From: Tenrec ecaudatus
Taxonomy: Eukaryota > Chordata > Mammalia > Afrosoricida > Tenrecidae
Length of the DNA stretch: 64,000 nt
Assembly: GCF_050624435.1 (NCBI RefSeq)
Contig: NC_134542.1
Coordinates: forward strand, 115,303,677 to 115,367,676
Reading direction: 5' to 3'
Within the stretch, counting starts at the first letter, position 1; each line of letters opens with the position of its first letter. A model generated the notes under the pieces. It made no database searches. It was given only the letters and a program-made list of their open reading frames with translations, and had not been told where the DNA came from. The position numbers and the translations under genes are program-made. This document shows, in pieces, positions 32,101-43,795 of the stretch.

Positions 32101-32699
32101 ACTCAACAGAGTAATGGGTACTAGCTATAACTACAATTCACCTATCACCCATATTTATATGGGATTGGAAAACGTATTTTGATTAATAGATTTTCTGCCT
32201 TGTAGTCATAAATAAAATATTTTTAAAGGTAACAAAAGAAAAGCAGCTAATCTGTGTGGGCCGTGCAAGGAAAGAGTGGCCACCGTGAAGTGTTGGAGGA
32301 AGAACATCAATAACCACGCGCCCTCCACAAGCAAGACTCGCAAACCTCTGCAGGAAGTAGGACGAATGCCGCCCCCCTGGAATGAGGCCTCAGACTCGAC
32401 ATGAGGCGCTACTGCCAAAGCCACACAGGGACCACATGTCCTCTTTTCCTGTCTGCCGGCTCCCCTAACACTCCATCGCCATTTTCTCACCCTCATCTGG
32501 GCCTCACTCGATCTCTTCACCTCATACTATTCGATCAGAACGGCTCTTCAGTGACTCCAGAGTTCACATGTCCCCACAACAAGCTAAGGGCACCCATTCT
32601 TGCAGTACGCCCTCTCTCGTGTAAGTTCCATCTGGTACCCCTGGGAACTCCCAGACTCCAAAAGATTTTTCCAGCCTGATTATTTTTATGCAGGTGCTA
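32101..32699. other. Non-genic stretch
   Basis: No gene or repeat recognised. Confidence 0.4.
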
Positions 32700-33250
32700 T
32701 GTTAGTCTGGGTACAGTAGAGAGAGAAATCCACAGAAACTCATATGGATAGGAGGAGAGAGTTTTATATAAAGGGTAAGTGTATTTAAGAAAGCATTCTA
32801 ATCCAGTGCTGCCCAAGCCCATAAGTCCAACATTAACCCATTAACCCATAAGTCCAACAATATCCGTATATCCGACACCAATCCACAAAGTCCTCCTCAA
32901 TTTCACAAAACACACGCAATGATGCTAACTGCAGGAGGAAAGCCAAATCAGTGAATGTGTAAGCGTCTCAGCGCTCCTAGGGGTCTCCCTCCACATGGCT
33001 GCTCCAGTACCCAGGGCTGCATCGGAGTAGGTCCATGTGGCTTCTCCTCGGGGATGTCTAGCAGAAAGTGAGACCTGCCAGCTGAAGCAGGGAACTGGCT
33101 AAGGTAGCTGCACCCTTGTCTGAGCATCAGAAAGCAAGAGACCCGAGAACTCAAAAGGCGAGGCTCACCAAACCATTTATCTCTCCGTCCTTCAATTAAC
33201 CTCACTTGTGTTTATTGGCCAGGTTGGCACAATAAACCTTAACAATCTCA
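32700..33250 (-). mobile_element. Solo LTR, family A, antisense
   Basis: 'tgttagtctgggtacag' start, 'agtccaacattaaccc', 'aatccacaaagtcctcctc', 'gggctgcatcggagtaggtcc', 'ggccaggttggcacaataaac' and an end near 'caatctca'. Target duplication unclear in this copy. Confidence 0.8.
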
Positions 33251-33829
33251 GCTGCTGTGCCCCTCCCCAGCATAACTTGGCTGGTCTCCACTTTGCATGT
33301 TGAAGCTTTGCTTTCCTTGCGGATGTTGAAGACAGAGACTGGCAGTTTTTCATGGGCAGTGCTCTTGCATTGCTGTGTTCCCCAGAGCTGGCATCCGGCC
33401 TGAAACCAGCATCTGTGTCACACACAGCCTGGTGGCCTCCAGGAGGCCCTGTCTTCGCACATACGGCAGTGCTCAGTGAGTTTAGTCTACCAAGTTCAGG
33501 GCATCTGGCTGGCAATTCTGATGGGGCTTCTGTAACTTGAGAGTTTCAAAGCAAAAGAATGAACTGCGGATGAGAAGAGGATGGCTAATCTATGTAGGTT
33601 GTTTGACGGTTGTCCTCCGATCCTGAGTCACTTCGTCATAGGTGTGCAATGAACTGGAGACTAGCCCAACTCTAGTCCTCTCGTCAGGAAGACTATGTAG
33701 ACAAATATTTGATCTGAAATCTTTGAGTTGGAGTTGGAGGGAGCTAAAATCTCTGAGAGCCCTTCAGCAGCCACAGTGTGTCCTCCCTAATTTGCCCTCC
33801 AAAGAGGGACTTCGTTTGGGTAACTGATT
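33251..33829. other. Non-genic stretch
   Basis: No gene or repeat recognised; the short region near 33620-33760 is undiagnostic. Confidence 0.4.
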
Positions 33830-34960
33830 ACAGTGAGGTGCCTTCCAGTCTGTTCTGTGTACAGTAGAACATAACACTGCCTGGTTCCGCGTCATCTTTG
33901 TTGTTATGTCAGTCCATCCAACTGAGGGCCAGCTGACCTTCTGCTGACCTCCTACTTGGCAAAGCATGCTTGTCTTTCTCTAGGGAATGGACTCTCCTCA
34001 TCACGGACTCAGAGTATGTGAAACCGAGCGAGTCTCAGCGTTCTCATTTCTAAGAAACATTCTGCTTGTACTTCACAGGTGGGTTTGTTTTTCTGGTTGC
34101 CCATGGTATATTCAATACATCGTACGTATTCCAAAGTTTTCCATTCTTCTAGAGAAGAATCGTTATGTTTTCCATTCTTATTCCCTGTCCAGCTTTCACA
34201 CGCATATGAGGAGAGTGAAAATACCATGGCTGGGGTCAGGCACATGCCAGCGGTGAAATTGACAGCTTTGCTTTTAACACTTTAACCTTTTGCTGAATTG
34301 CCCGCCTGCAGGTTCTGTGGGCACTGATTGTGGAGGCAAGTAAAATAAAATCCTTGACAATTTCAATAGCTTCTCCATTTAGTATGAGGCCGTTTCTTGG
34401 TCCGGCTCTAGAGGCTTTTTTTTTTTTTAAATGTTAAGGTGTAATCTCTGCTGAAGGCTGTAGTCTTTTATCTTCATCTGAAAGTACTTGGAGCCCTCTT
34501 TGCTTTCAGCAAGCAAGATTGTGTCATCCGCGTATCTGTTCGTGAGTTTTCCTTCCATCATGATGCTGAGTTCTTCTTCAGACCCTCCAGCTTCTCGGAT
34601 GATTTGTTCCTGGAGAAAGAATACCAGCCTGATGCGCACCTTTTGCTGATGTAAAATGGCACGGCACACCCTTGCTCGAGTCAAATAACCTCTGCAAATA
34701 GGCTCCACATGCGCACCCGAAGTGCTCCGTAATGCACCTTCTTCCCAATGCCATCCATAGTTCCTGTGATCCAAACAGTCAAATATCGCCCATAAAACAC
34801 CAGGAAACATCTTCCTGCTAGTCTCTGGTGACTCCATAGGACATGCAATTTGGAGGGTCAGCTGAACTACCTGTGAAAAGGGTGGGAAGGTGGAAAGGGA
34901 TTTGGGCAAAAGCCCTTGTCGGACGATGTTACTGACAGCTGAGTGTTGGGTGATGTGCAA
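33830..34960 (-). mobile_element. RTE (BovB-like) LINE, 3' half with reverse-transcriptase remnant, antisense
   Basis: On the minus strand a 177-codon frame (34960-34427) carries the reverse-transcriptase active-site motif YADD at 34523-34534 within NRYADDTILLAES. It is preceded by FDCLDH-type RT text and REAG/E-rich text typical of RTE. In the family, this enzyme copies RTE RNA, and SINE RNA with matching tails, at a nicked target. Downstream, the frame is lost but RTE 3' blocks continue in antisense: 'tccttgacaatttcaatagc', 'ccctgtccagctttcacacgcatatgagg' and 'catggtatattcaata'. The 5' endonuclease half is absent, so it cannot be active. Confidence 0.88.
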
Positions 34961-35560
34961 TATAAGTAACTACCTTTCCTTCGCCTGTGAATTTCTTAGT
35001 AGACGTTTTTAATATAAAGAGGCATGACTATGATTAGATTTTTTTGTGTGGCAATGGTAAAGGGCCAGCTGCTGCAGTGCCAAGCGTCTGTGAACGAGCA
35101 GGATCTTGTCGGCCCTGACTGGGCTGTGCCACCAGCAGGACCCAGCTGACCTGCTTCGCTCTTTCCGTGGGTGTGGCCGGGACGCTCAGGCTCCTCCTCT
35201 GCTTTCCATCTTCTCCTGATTACATCAACAAAAGCACGGGTAGAAAAGATGTCCTGGATCATCCCTCTCTGCTGCTCCACACTCTCTTCCTAACCCTTCC
35301 CGCCTTGGTTTTTGCCCTTTGAAGCCAACCTTGATCGAATGCATCACTTGAGATTCCTTGCAATCTGGCTTCTAGTTTAGTTTGGCTCCATCAGGAGATA
35401 GGTTCTAGTCTGAGCTCCCTTCCTTTGCCCCTCCAGGGTTCCCTGTCTCTCTTGAAATAGCTTCCCACTAGGGCTAAACCCTGGAGGTTCACCACTTCTG
35501 GTTGGTTCTCTAAATTCTGCCCACATCCTTGAAATAGTTCCCTCATTAAATTATCCCAAT
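34961..35560. other. Non-genic stretch
   Basis: No gene or repeat recognised. Confidence 0.4.
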
Positions 35561-35569
35561 GAATGTGTC

Positions 35570-36850
35570 ATCTGCTTCCTACCAAGATCCGGTACCATAC
35601 AATGGTCAAATGGTGATAAGAGCTGTAAAATATACAAGCCAAGTGGATGTACAGAGGGTGACAGGGAGTGGTAGGAGGAGAGCTAATTAAGATGAAGGGG
35701 TGGTCGTCAGAACAGATACTTGAGCAGAGACGTGAGGACATTAAGGGCATGAGTCAGTGGGAAGAGCAGTCTGACAAAAGGAACATGACTCGAGAGTCGT
35801 GAGCTTGCAGTGCGCGGAGAACATTGAAGGAGCTGCCCGAGGTCTAGGTTCCTGTAGTGGCGTGAGGATGAACAGAAAGCATGGAGACCAGCAAGTGAAA
35901 CCACAGATTAGATGGGGCGGTATAGCTCATTCTAAGGATTTTGGAATTTTATTCTGGAGTTGGGGAGTAGTGAGGAGAAGTTGGGAAGTTGGTGGAGAAT
36001 CTGACCAGAGGAATAACCTAATCTTTCTTATATTTTAGAAAGGTTGTGTGGAGAACGCCCTGCGAAGGAGCAGGGGAAACCCTTCCCAGGCCATTCCAGT
36101 TGTCTGGGCAAGACACGGCTGTAGCGTGGAAGAATGCATGAAGGCAGTGAGGCTTCAAGGATTCGTCTTGTAAATGCTCATTTGAGATCTTTATCACATG
36201 TCCAAGAGGAGATGATGAACAGTAGGCGATGGGTTTTCACCTCTGGAGTAGGAAGGGGGGTCAGAACTAGAGGCACACATCGGGGAAGTTTAGACACTAG
36301 CTGATGAGAGCTAGTGGGTGAGTGCCAAGGGGGAGAAAAGGAGGTCCAGCGTCATACTTGCAGGGATAAGGACTTCGAGCAGAAAGGATTGAGTGAGCCG
36401 GAGGGAACCTCAGTGGCTCAGTGAAGCAATCCTTCTTTTTCAAAACCAGGCCAACGGACTGCGAGCGGACCGCTGGATTCCCCTTTGTGGATAGCATGGG
36501 CGAGCTTGGAGGGAGTCGCTTAGGTGGGATGCTGAAGACAAAGTCTGGTTTAAAAGAGTTCAGGAGAGAGAAGGAGGGAAAAGGAAATGGAGCCAAGGAT
36601 GAAATACAACTTTTTGGAAAGCTCTGCTATGAAAGGAGAGAGAAAAATGAGGAGAAAGCTGGAAAGAGACATGGGGTCAAAGGAGGTTATGTTTTCATTG
36701 GCCGGCTGATGGGAATGATCAGCAGAAAGGGGGGAATTAATGGTGCAGAGAAAAAAGCCCAGTCATGCAGGACAGTGGGGGTGGCCGCACACAGGAGCCC
36801 AGTCAGTCACCCAGAATTCTAGGAGGGCAGGGAAGATGGGGCAAGGTCAA
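35570..36850 (+). repeat. Probable ancient mammalian repeat tract
   Basis: Purine-rich text such as 'ctgaggacattaagggcatg', 'ctaaggattttggaattttattctgg', 'ggccattccagttgtctggg' and 'gacatggggtcaaaggaggttatg' resembles an old interspersed element seen across mammals, whose name I cannot fix. The 133-codon frame at 36421-36822 lies inside and has no domain signature. Confidence 0.3.
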
Positions 36851-36977
36851 GAGGGGTGGGTACTGATAATCCCGTTACTGTTTCTGGAGGGTTATGTATT
36901 GAACAATCTTCCTTATATAAATGAACGTATGGAAGACTAACATGATTAATGAGGTAAAACAATGAAAAACCATAATA

Positions 36978-37835
36978 TTAAGGGGAGGAAGTATTAAAGA
37001 ACTAGACCTAGAGGATAGGTATGAGCTTCCTCAGTGCTAGACCACACCCTGGATTCATCACCCCTTCCATGTGGCCCTTCTGAGAGGGAAGGTCCAATTA
37101 AGTTGCAGGTGGGTTTTGGGTCTCCACTACATCCCCACCCCTTCACATCCATTTGGTTGCTTGTTTTTGAACTTCTGATACCTTTTCCTATTGACACCTC
37201 AGGATCACACAGGTTGGTGAGCTTCTTCCATGTGGCCTTTGTTGCTTCCCTGCTAGATGGCCATTTGTTTGACAAGCCTTTCAGACCCCAGGCTATATCT
37301 TTTAATAGTTGGGCACCATCAGCTTTCTTAACCACATTTGCTAATGCATGTATTTTGTCGTCAGCAATCATGTCAGGAAAGTGGGTATCATAAAATGCCA
37401 CATCATGAAAACAATTTGTTCTTGTACTAAGGTAAGATTTAAGTAGAGGCCCAAACTTCACCTGCTTCCTTGTTGTATTTGCATTTATATACATCTATAA
37501 ACAAATATACCTATATTTAAATAAGTATTTCTTTACATATACGTGTATACGTTTTTTTCTTTCTTCTTTCCTCCTGCCACACTATCATGTTTACCCATTG
37601 TTCACCTCTCAGTAATTCCTCTCAGATACAATTCTATTGATCAGACACGACCAGAAAAGCTACATCCTCCTCACCATCCATTTAGAATCCTTACTTTTCC
37701 CCTGTAGCTGTCTTTTTGGCTCACCGCTCTCCTTCCCCCGCCGCCCACCTCCTCCCCTCCCATGCTCCCCAGGAACCATTGGTCCTGTTGCTGTCTCCTG
37801 GGGTGTCTCTCCTGCCTGTCTTGTGGGAGGTGGGG
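36978..37835 (-). mobile_element. L1 3'UTR, inverted upstream segment
   Basis: Antisense 3'UTR from 'gaagtattaaagaactagacc' through 'gatcacacaggttggtgagc', 'cagctttcttaaccacatttgc' and 'cactatcatgtttaccc' to 'gaaccattggtcctgttg'. In L1 order it lies just upstream of the sense segment that follows at 37845. It is an older subfamily than most copies here. Confidence 0.85.
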
Positions 37836-37844
37836 AGGGGATGA

Positions 37845-38125
37845 AGCTGATAGCATTGATGACTGTATAACCCCACCCAAGGGGAGTGAACAACAGAATT
37901 GTGTGTAAACAGACATATTGGATAGAGTGAAATGCGACCAAAGAAATACTAATAACAAGTGTTCCGAGGGGGTGGGGAAGAGGGAGGGGATAAAGGGGAG
38001 CTGGTATCAAGGAGTTCAAGAACAAAGAAAATGTTTTCAAACTGATTGTGGTAGCAATTGTACAATAATTACTTGAAGTGATTGAAATGTGGATAAGAGC
38101 TCCCAATAAAATAATTTTTTTAAAA
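37845..38125 (+). mobile_element. L1 3' terminus, sense, paired with the inversion
   Basis: 'ccccacccaaggggagtgaacaacag', 'ggagctggtatcaaggag', 'gtggataagagctcccaataaaataa' and an A-rich tail. With 36978-37835 it forms the inverted-5'/sense-3' arrangement of a twin-primed L1. Confidence 0.85.
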
Positions 38126-38551
38126 AAAGATTTTTCAGCCACAGAAACCTTATGTAGGATTGCGATGAGTCGGAATTTCCTTGATGGTAGTGGATATTAT
38201 GAAGTATCATGAAAAACTGATAATGAACATGTAATGTACAAGCCTACACTTTATGTTCAATTAGATATCATTTTCTATCATGTCAGCTAGCGTGCACAAT
38301 TTCTAATAAAAATCTGTAGAAGAAAGAAATTAAATCATCAATCAACGTTCTTACATGTTGATGAATCTTGGTCAAATGTACTCTTGGAATTCCTTTAATA
38401 TCTTGATTTTTTTTCTATCCACTGGAAAGAATAGTAAAAATAAAGGAAAAGTTTAAATTTTTTAAAAAGAGGGGTGGGTAGTGAAGGCTGTTGAAGGTAC
38501 TCTTCTGGAGGCTTCTGTGTTCTTGATTATAAGAAGCAAGGTCTCCCTTCA

Positions 38552-38878
38552 GGACGAGTGGTGAGAGTGGTGATACTGGGAGGGTAGAGAGGGTGGGTTG
38601 GAAAGGGGGAACCCATTACAAGGATCTACGTGTCTTCTTCCCTGGGGGACCGACAACAGAAAAGTGGGTGAAGGGAGACGCCAGACATGGAAAGATATGA
38701 CAAAATAATAATTTATAAATTATCAAGGGCTCATGAGGGAGTGGCGAGTGGGGAAGGAGAGAAAAAAATGAGCTGATGCCAGGGGCTTAAGTTTTGTGAA
38801 TGATGAGGGCAATGAATGTACAGATGTATTTTACAAAAAGAGTTGTATGCGCCCCTAATAAAACGATTAAAAAAGAGA
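38552..38878 (+). mobile_element. L1 3' end, sense
   Basis: 'caggacgagtggtgagagtgg', 'acccattacaaggatctacg', 'aataatttataaattatcaag' and 'gcgcccctaataaaacgattaa', with a short internal deletion near 38842. Confidence 0.9.
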
Positions 38879-38879
38879 A

Positions 38880-39018
38880 GAAAAAAAACTAGTACATAAA
38901 GAAGAAAAGGTTCTAAAATTGATTGTGGTGAAGAATGTACATCTCTTTTTGATATGATTGAACTAGTGAATTATATGTTATATGGATTATGTTCCAATAA
39001 AACTGTTTTAAAACAAAC
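38880..39018 (+). mobile_element. Older L1 3' terminus, sense
   Basis: 'gattgtggtgaagaatgtacatctc', 'gattgaactagtgaattatatg' and 'gttccaataaaactgttttaaa': an L1-like terminus from a different subfamily, ending in 'aacaaacaaaaaa'. Confidence 0.5.
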
Positions 39019-39019
39019 A

Positions 39020-39243
39020 AAAAATATGACAAAATAATAACTTATAAGTTATCAAGGGTTCATGAGGGAGTGGAGAGTGGGGAGGGAGGGGAAGAATGAG
39101 GAGCTGATGCCAGGGGCTTAGGTGGAGAGCAAATGGTTTGAGAATGATGAGGGCAATGGATGTACAGATGTGCTTTACACAACTGATGTATGTATGGATT
39201 GTGATTAGAATTGCATGAGCCCCTAATAAAATGATTTTTTTAA
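39020..39243 (+). mobile_element. L1 3' end, sense
   Basis: 'aataataacttataagttatcaag', 'gagctgatgccaggggcttagg' and 'gcatgagcccctaataaaatg', T/A tail, then a C/A-rich run. Third L1 terminus in about 700 bp, all in the same orientation. Confidence 0.9.
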
Positions 39244-39249
39244 AAAATA

Positions 39250-40445
39250 AATACCCCCCCCCCAAAAAAAAGCAGCAGTAGCAAGGTCATCAGCTGAGAA
39301 ATAAAAAAAGAAGAGAATGCATTGCCAGTTCAGGAGAGAGGAGGTTTCAGACGGACATCTGGGAGCACAGGAGAAGGAGTTGACAGGAAATGTTGGCGGA
39401 TGGCTATGCAGTATCAGTAAGGGCCACTTGAGGTTTGTGGTCACTGACCACATGTCTTTCTGCTTTGCCCATACATCTTTTACTGACAGTACATCATTCA
39501 GTCTAGCACTCACACAGGGATCTGGGCTTCCCTGTTGCTTACTGTGAGGCCATTGGGTGGAAAGTGCTGTAGACTTGGGTGGAAAGAATATCCCTCTGGA
39601 AACAGCAGCCTCTCTTTCCTTCCCATTTCTCTCGTTCAAGCTGTCTTAGCTGGAAGACAGGGATTAATGTGGTAACTCTGCTTTCACTCCCCTGGGCCTA
39701 GTGTTAGGTACTTCAGGAACACAAAAACTAATCGGAATCCTGTCTGCACTCACTCAATGAATTCATCATCCGGCTGGGGAGAAGTCATCTGTGCACATGC
39801 AACTCTGTACACAAGCCAAGCCCACTTGACGGTGAGCACATTCCAGGTTGTGGATAACTAGGACAGGGGTAGACACAGTCCTGCCCTGTTAATAGACTCT
39901 CCTCCCAGCTCCTGGGAAAGTCGGATGCGCTCATCATCTCTATTCTGGACAGTTCTAAAAAGAACAGAAAGTACCTTGTTTTGCCCTTTTAACTTAATAA
40001 GGTGCAAGAGTGGTGTTTTTGGTTTTTTTCCGCAGCCCTCACAGATGAATGACAGCCTTGGCTGGATGCTGAGGGTCCAGGGGAAACACGCATGCTCTTG
40101 CTGAAAAATGATGGGAAGACAAGTGCTACAGACCATTGCCTTTTCCGATTGTATCTGTCATTCACCACATGTCTCCTGTGCTTCACCGTGATGAGAAACT
40201 CGTCTAACATCTATCATGCCAAAGTTCTGAAACAAGGCTAGTTCCTTGTGGAGCCTTAGGAAGAGCCACCCTTGACTGTCAGTTTGTCAGGCGCTTTGGC
40301 TTCTGTTTCTGTGCTGCTAGACGTTATGTCACAGGTATTGCAAATACTGGCTGAGGTATCAATGGTGGACTAGTTAAGTCAGAGTTTTCAGACTGAGACA
40401 GACCTCAAGGAGAAATGCCTAGTGGTCTACCTCTAAAAATTAGGC
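39250..40445. other. Non-genic stretch
   Basis: Begins with C and A runs (39254-39270). No gene, and nothing I can assign. Confidence 0.4.
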
Positions 40446-40449
40446 AACA

Positions 40450-40710
40450 GAGACTTGGTGGATCGTAACAGAACACTGTCCAACTCATTTGCTTGTGGTC
40501 ATGTCATTAGGATAGATGCTAACAAAGGATATCGAGTTTGGTCAGTGAAGGCAAAGAAGACCTTCAGTGAGATGGATTGGTACAATAGCCACCAGAATGG
40601 GTTCAAATATGGGAGCCGCTGTGAGGACAATGTAAGACTGGACCACATTGTATTGTGTTGTAGGTAAGGTCTCTATGAGTCAGCATCAGGTTCATGGCAG
40701 CTATCTATCG
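40450..40710 (+). mobile_element. RTE 3' end, sense, diverged
   Basis: 'tggtcatgtcattaggatag', 'gagtttggtcagtgaaggcaaagaagacc', 'gagatggattggtacaatag', 'ccaccagaatgggttcaaa' and 'tctctatgagtcagcatcagg' follow RTE tail order. Confidence 0.75.
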
Positions 40711-41524
40711 GTTTATATATCGATCATTTGAAAAAGAGGACAGGACCTAGGAATTTTTCATTAGAAATGTATAAAATATAAATTTGTATTTACAGCCAAT
40801 AATAGACATATTAATAGACTGTCCTAGGGTAAGCATTAGAGACTAATGAGAATCGGTTGGTGAATAACATATGAGATTGAAATGAAAAGGACATAAAACT
40901 GATATCATTTGGGCTGAAGGGATAAACAACAGAAATACCTAAAATTGGCCATCTCAAAGGCAAAGAGGCAGGAAAAGGTCTAAAATAATATTGGGTTAAA
41001 CTAAATTAGACTAGGGAGAGACTGATTTCATAACGAGTATCAAAAAGCTGATTGTCCTTTGTCCTGAGCAGTGCAAATAAGCCACTTGACCCAGGCCTGG
41101 GCTCTCTAATTGGTGTCCTTGTCTGACATTTGTTTAACGGATACAGCTGGTTGCAAGTTTATATGAAAGAACACGCAATTTGCCTCTCGTCAGCATAAGA
41201 GGAAGGGCAAGAGAGAGCACATTTCCTGGAGAAGGTGAGGCCTGGGTGGGCTGAGGAGCAGGGGAAGGCAGCTGGAGAGCACCAGCTTTAACGTTCCGGG
41301 CTGGGCCCCAAATGCTGCTCGTTTGGGCAGGCAGGACTAGGAGCTAAGACTGCAAGCAGATATGGTCTTTGGATAAACTGGGAATTCGATCCGTGTCAGA
41401 AGCTCTCCCAGGTCTAGGAGAAGAACAAGGACAGAACTGAGAGGAGAATGTCACATCCACACCAGAGAGAAGGGCTTGGTTTAGGAAAGGACGGAATGTT
41501 CCAGAAGGAGGTCTGGCAGTGCCT
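40711..41524. other. Non-genic stretch with a possible conserved patch
   Basis: No repeat recognised. 41040-41200 is unique-looking, with ATTGT, TAATTGG and TGACA-type words. No exon evidence. Confidence 0.35.
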
Positions 41525-41705
41525 AAACCAAGCAGGTGGCTGCTAACTGCAAGACTGGCAATATGAAACACCATCCCCAGATCCACGGGTGAAACGTGCG
41601 ACAGTCGGCTTCTGTAAGCTGTGGAAACCCTCTGGGGCAGCTCTACCCTGTTCCAGAGGTGTCTATGAGTTGAAATCCACTTAATAGAAATCTGGGGGTT
41701 GTTTT
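41525..41705 (+). repeat. AfroSINE, sense, diverged
   Basis: 'ggtggctgctaactgcaag', 'gctgtggaaaccctctggggcagctctaccctg' and 'tctatgagttgaaatccac'. The head is weak. Confidence 0.7.
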
Positions 41706-41769
41706 TAATGTTCCAGAAGACCTGCCATCAATGCACTCATTTGTTAACGGATACATTGTCACTACCATC

Positions 41770-41940
41770 TGTTTATAGTCAATGCCTCCTCAACTAGGTC
41801 TCTTGCATTCCTGAGGGCAAGTTTGTATGCTGAGTCTTTTTTAACACCTAGGACAATCTCATAAGTACTATGACTGGTTCCACTTTGTACAGGAGGAAAC
41901 TGAAGCAGAGAGAGGCAGGGTGACCAGCTAGGAAATGATT
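41770..41940 (+). repeat. MIR-like ancient SINE
   Basis: 'acaatctcataagtactatg', 'ttccactttgtacaggaggaaactgaagcagagagagg' and 'gaccagctaggaaatg' match the MIR core region. Confidence 0.6.
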
Positions 41941-42499
41941 CCTTACGGGTTTATTGCCTCAAACAGTTCAGTCAACGAATAGCAAGCTGCCGATTTCCAA
42001 ATTTGTCCTTCTCAACAGCTTTTCTCAAGCAAGTTTAAGGTGCTATGTGTAGGTCATTGTTAAAGAATTGGAAACAAACTATTGGAAACTCAAATTAGGT
42101 GCATTGGGATGGCAAAACAGTACAAAGGCGATCCTTCATTCATGTATTTGCCTGTGAAAGGCAAAGCCCAGTATCTAAACCAAGAGAGGAAAGGCAATGC
42201 AGAGTCAAAGACAGCAGATCTCCGCAGTCACAGTCTGCTCTCTGGAAATCACCGCTGTTTTACGTGTCTGGAAAGCAACTGGAACTCATAAAATGACTTT
42301 TATTGAAAGCCCATGAGGTCCTGGCAGGGCATTCAAGACCCTGCAGAAGACACCATCCCTCTTTGACATTTAAAAAGGATTCCCCATGAGAATCAAGAGA
42401 AAAGTTATCTAGTGAGGATGAACAAGCAAGCTTTAGAGGACTGCTTCCCCAGGCCCAGCCCCAGCAACCTCGTACTACAAGGTGGTAACTAGAAGTCCA

Positions 42500-43053
42500 T
42501 GCTATGGATTGAATTGTGACCTCTCAAAATAGAGGTCAACTTGGCACGGTCAGGATACGTAGTAGTGTGTAATTATCCTCCAGATTGTGATCGGATGTCA
42601 TTATCCTACGGCTTGTAACGATGTTAATGAAGCAGGACGGGTGGCAGGTAGATTGATGAGTCTGGATATAATAAACTACGGGATTATTTTGTATCTAGAC
42701 TCAATCTCTTTGAGATAGACGAGTTTGAGCAAGTGAGCAGAGACGGAAGGACCTGACTACCACCATGAAAGAAGAAGCAGGAGCACAGTGAGTCCTTGGA
42801 GGTCCCTATGCTGAGAACCTCCTAGATCCAGGGGCATATCAATACTGAGACACCTGTAGATCTCCAAGGAACCGGGCACACAAATGTTGAAAGGACACAA
42901 GAAATTTCCTGCAAAGGGACAAGACAGAGAAAGCCTTCCCTAGTGCAAGTACTCTGCGTTCAGACTTCTAGCCCCTAAACCTGGATAAAGATACATTTGT
43001 TTGTTAAAGTCATCCATTTGTGGGGTTTTGGTAATAGCAAATCTGAATAACTA
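42500..43053 (+). mobile_element. Probable MaLR/ERVL-like solo LTR
   Basis: Begins 'tgctatggattgaattgtgacc' and ends in 'cagacttctagcccctaaacc...atttgtggggttttggtaatagc'. This is the layout of old MaLR-like mammalian LTRs, with a terminal cysteine-free 3' end rich in T. Edges and TSD are uncertain. Confidence 0.45.
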
Positions 43054-43199
43054 AGTTTATATGCACTGAAAAGCACTATTGACTTTAATTTTTATAAATC
43101 TAGATGACATCAGTGTTCATAAAAGCCATTCAATAATTCAACAAATATTTCTGATGACCTACCCTGTGCTGGATCAGACCTTGCAACACATAGTACTTC

Positions 43200-43269
43200 A
43201 TTGACTGACTTTCTAATGTAGATCACCAGACCTTTCTTCCTAGTCCATCAGATGAAACCTGTTCACCAT
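43200..43269 (-). repeat. tRNA-Gly-headed SINE, antisense, left part
   Basis: 'gtagatcaccagacctttcttcctagtcc' and 'gatgaaacctgttcaccat', interrupted at 43270 by an LTR and resuming at 43796. Confidence 0.8.
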
Positions 43270-43795
43270 TGTGTTAGTGTGGGTACTTTAGAGAAACAAA
43301 GCCACGGAAACTCATGTATAAGAGAGAGTTGTATATAAAGATTAAGTGCACACCAAGAAAACATCCCAACCCAGTGCTGCCCAGGCTCACAAGTCCAACA
43401 TTAACCCATTAACCCATATGCCCAACACCAATCCACAAAGTCCTCCTCCATCTCACAAAACACGTACTATGATGCTGACTGCAGGAGGAAAGCTGAATCA
43501 GTGGATGTGTAAACATTTCGTCGGTGGCAGGGGTCTCCACACGGCTGCTCCAGCACCCAGGGCTGCATTGGAGTAGGTCCATGTAGTGTCTCCTTGAGGA
43601 TGTCTTCCAGGAAATGAGCCTTGCCAGCAAAAGCAGGGAACCAGCTAAGGTAGCGGCACCCTGGTCCGACCATCAGAAAGCAAGAGACCCGAGAACTAGA
43701 AAGGCGAGGCTCACTGAGCCATTTATCCCTCCACCCTTCAATTAACCCCACATGTGTTTATCGGCCAGGTTGGCACCAAAAACTAACTACCTTCA
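43270..43795 (-). mobile_element. Solo LTR, family A, antisense, 5-bp TSD
   Basis: A 526-bp element bounded by TG and CA and flanked by the exact duplication ACCAT (43265-43269 and 43796-43800). It is inserted in a SINE whose sequence continues on both sides. There is no internal coding region. The 5-bp duplication and TG...CA ends fit an ERVL/MaLR-type solo LTR. Confidence 0.88.

Noticed and set aside
36421..36822. 133-codon basic frame
   Set aside because: Inside a purine-rich probable ancient repeat, which gives K/E/R/G-rich translation in this frame; no homologue recognised.
36994..37494. 166-codon minus frame
   Set aside because: Lies wholly within the inverted L1 3'UTR segment, with similar text in other copies; L1 UTR does not code.
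43270..43795. hAT-type DNA transposon with 8-bp duplication
   Set aside because: First considered for family A, but TG...CA ends with an exact 5-bp duplication fit an LTR better, and the inverted ends are too weak.
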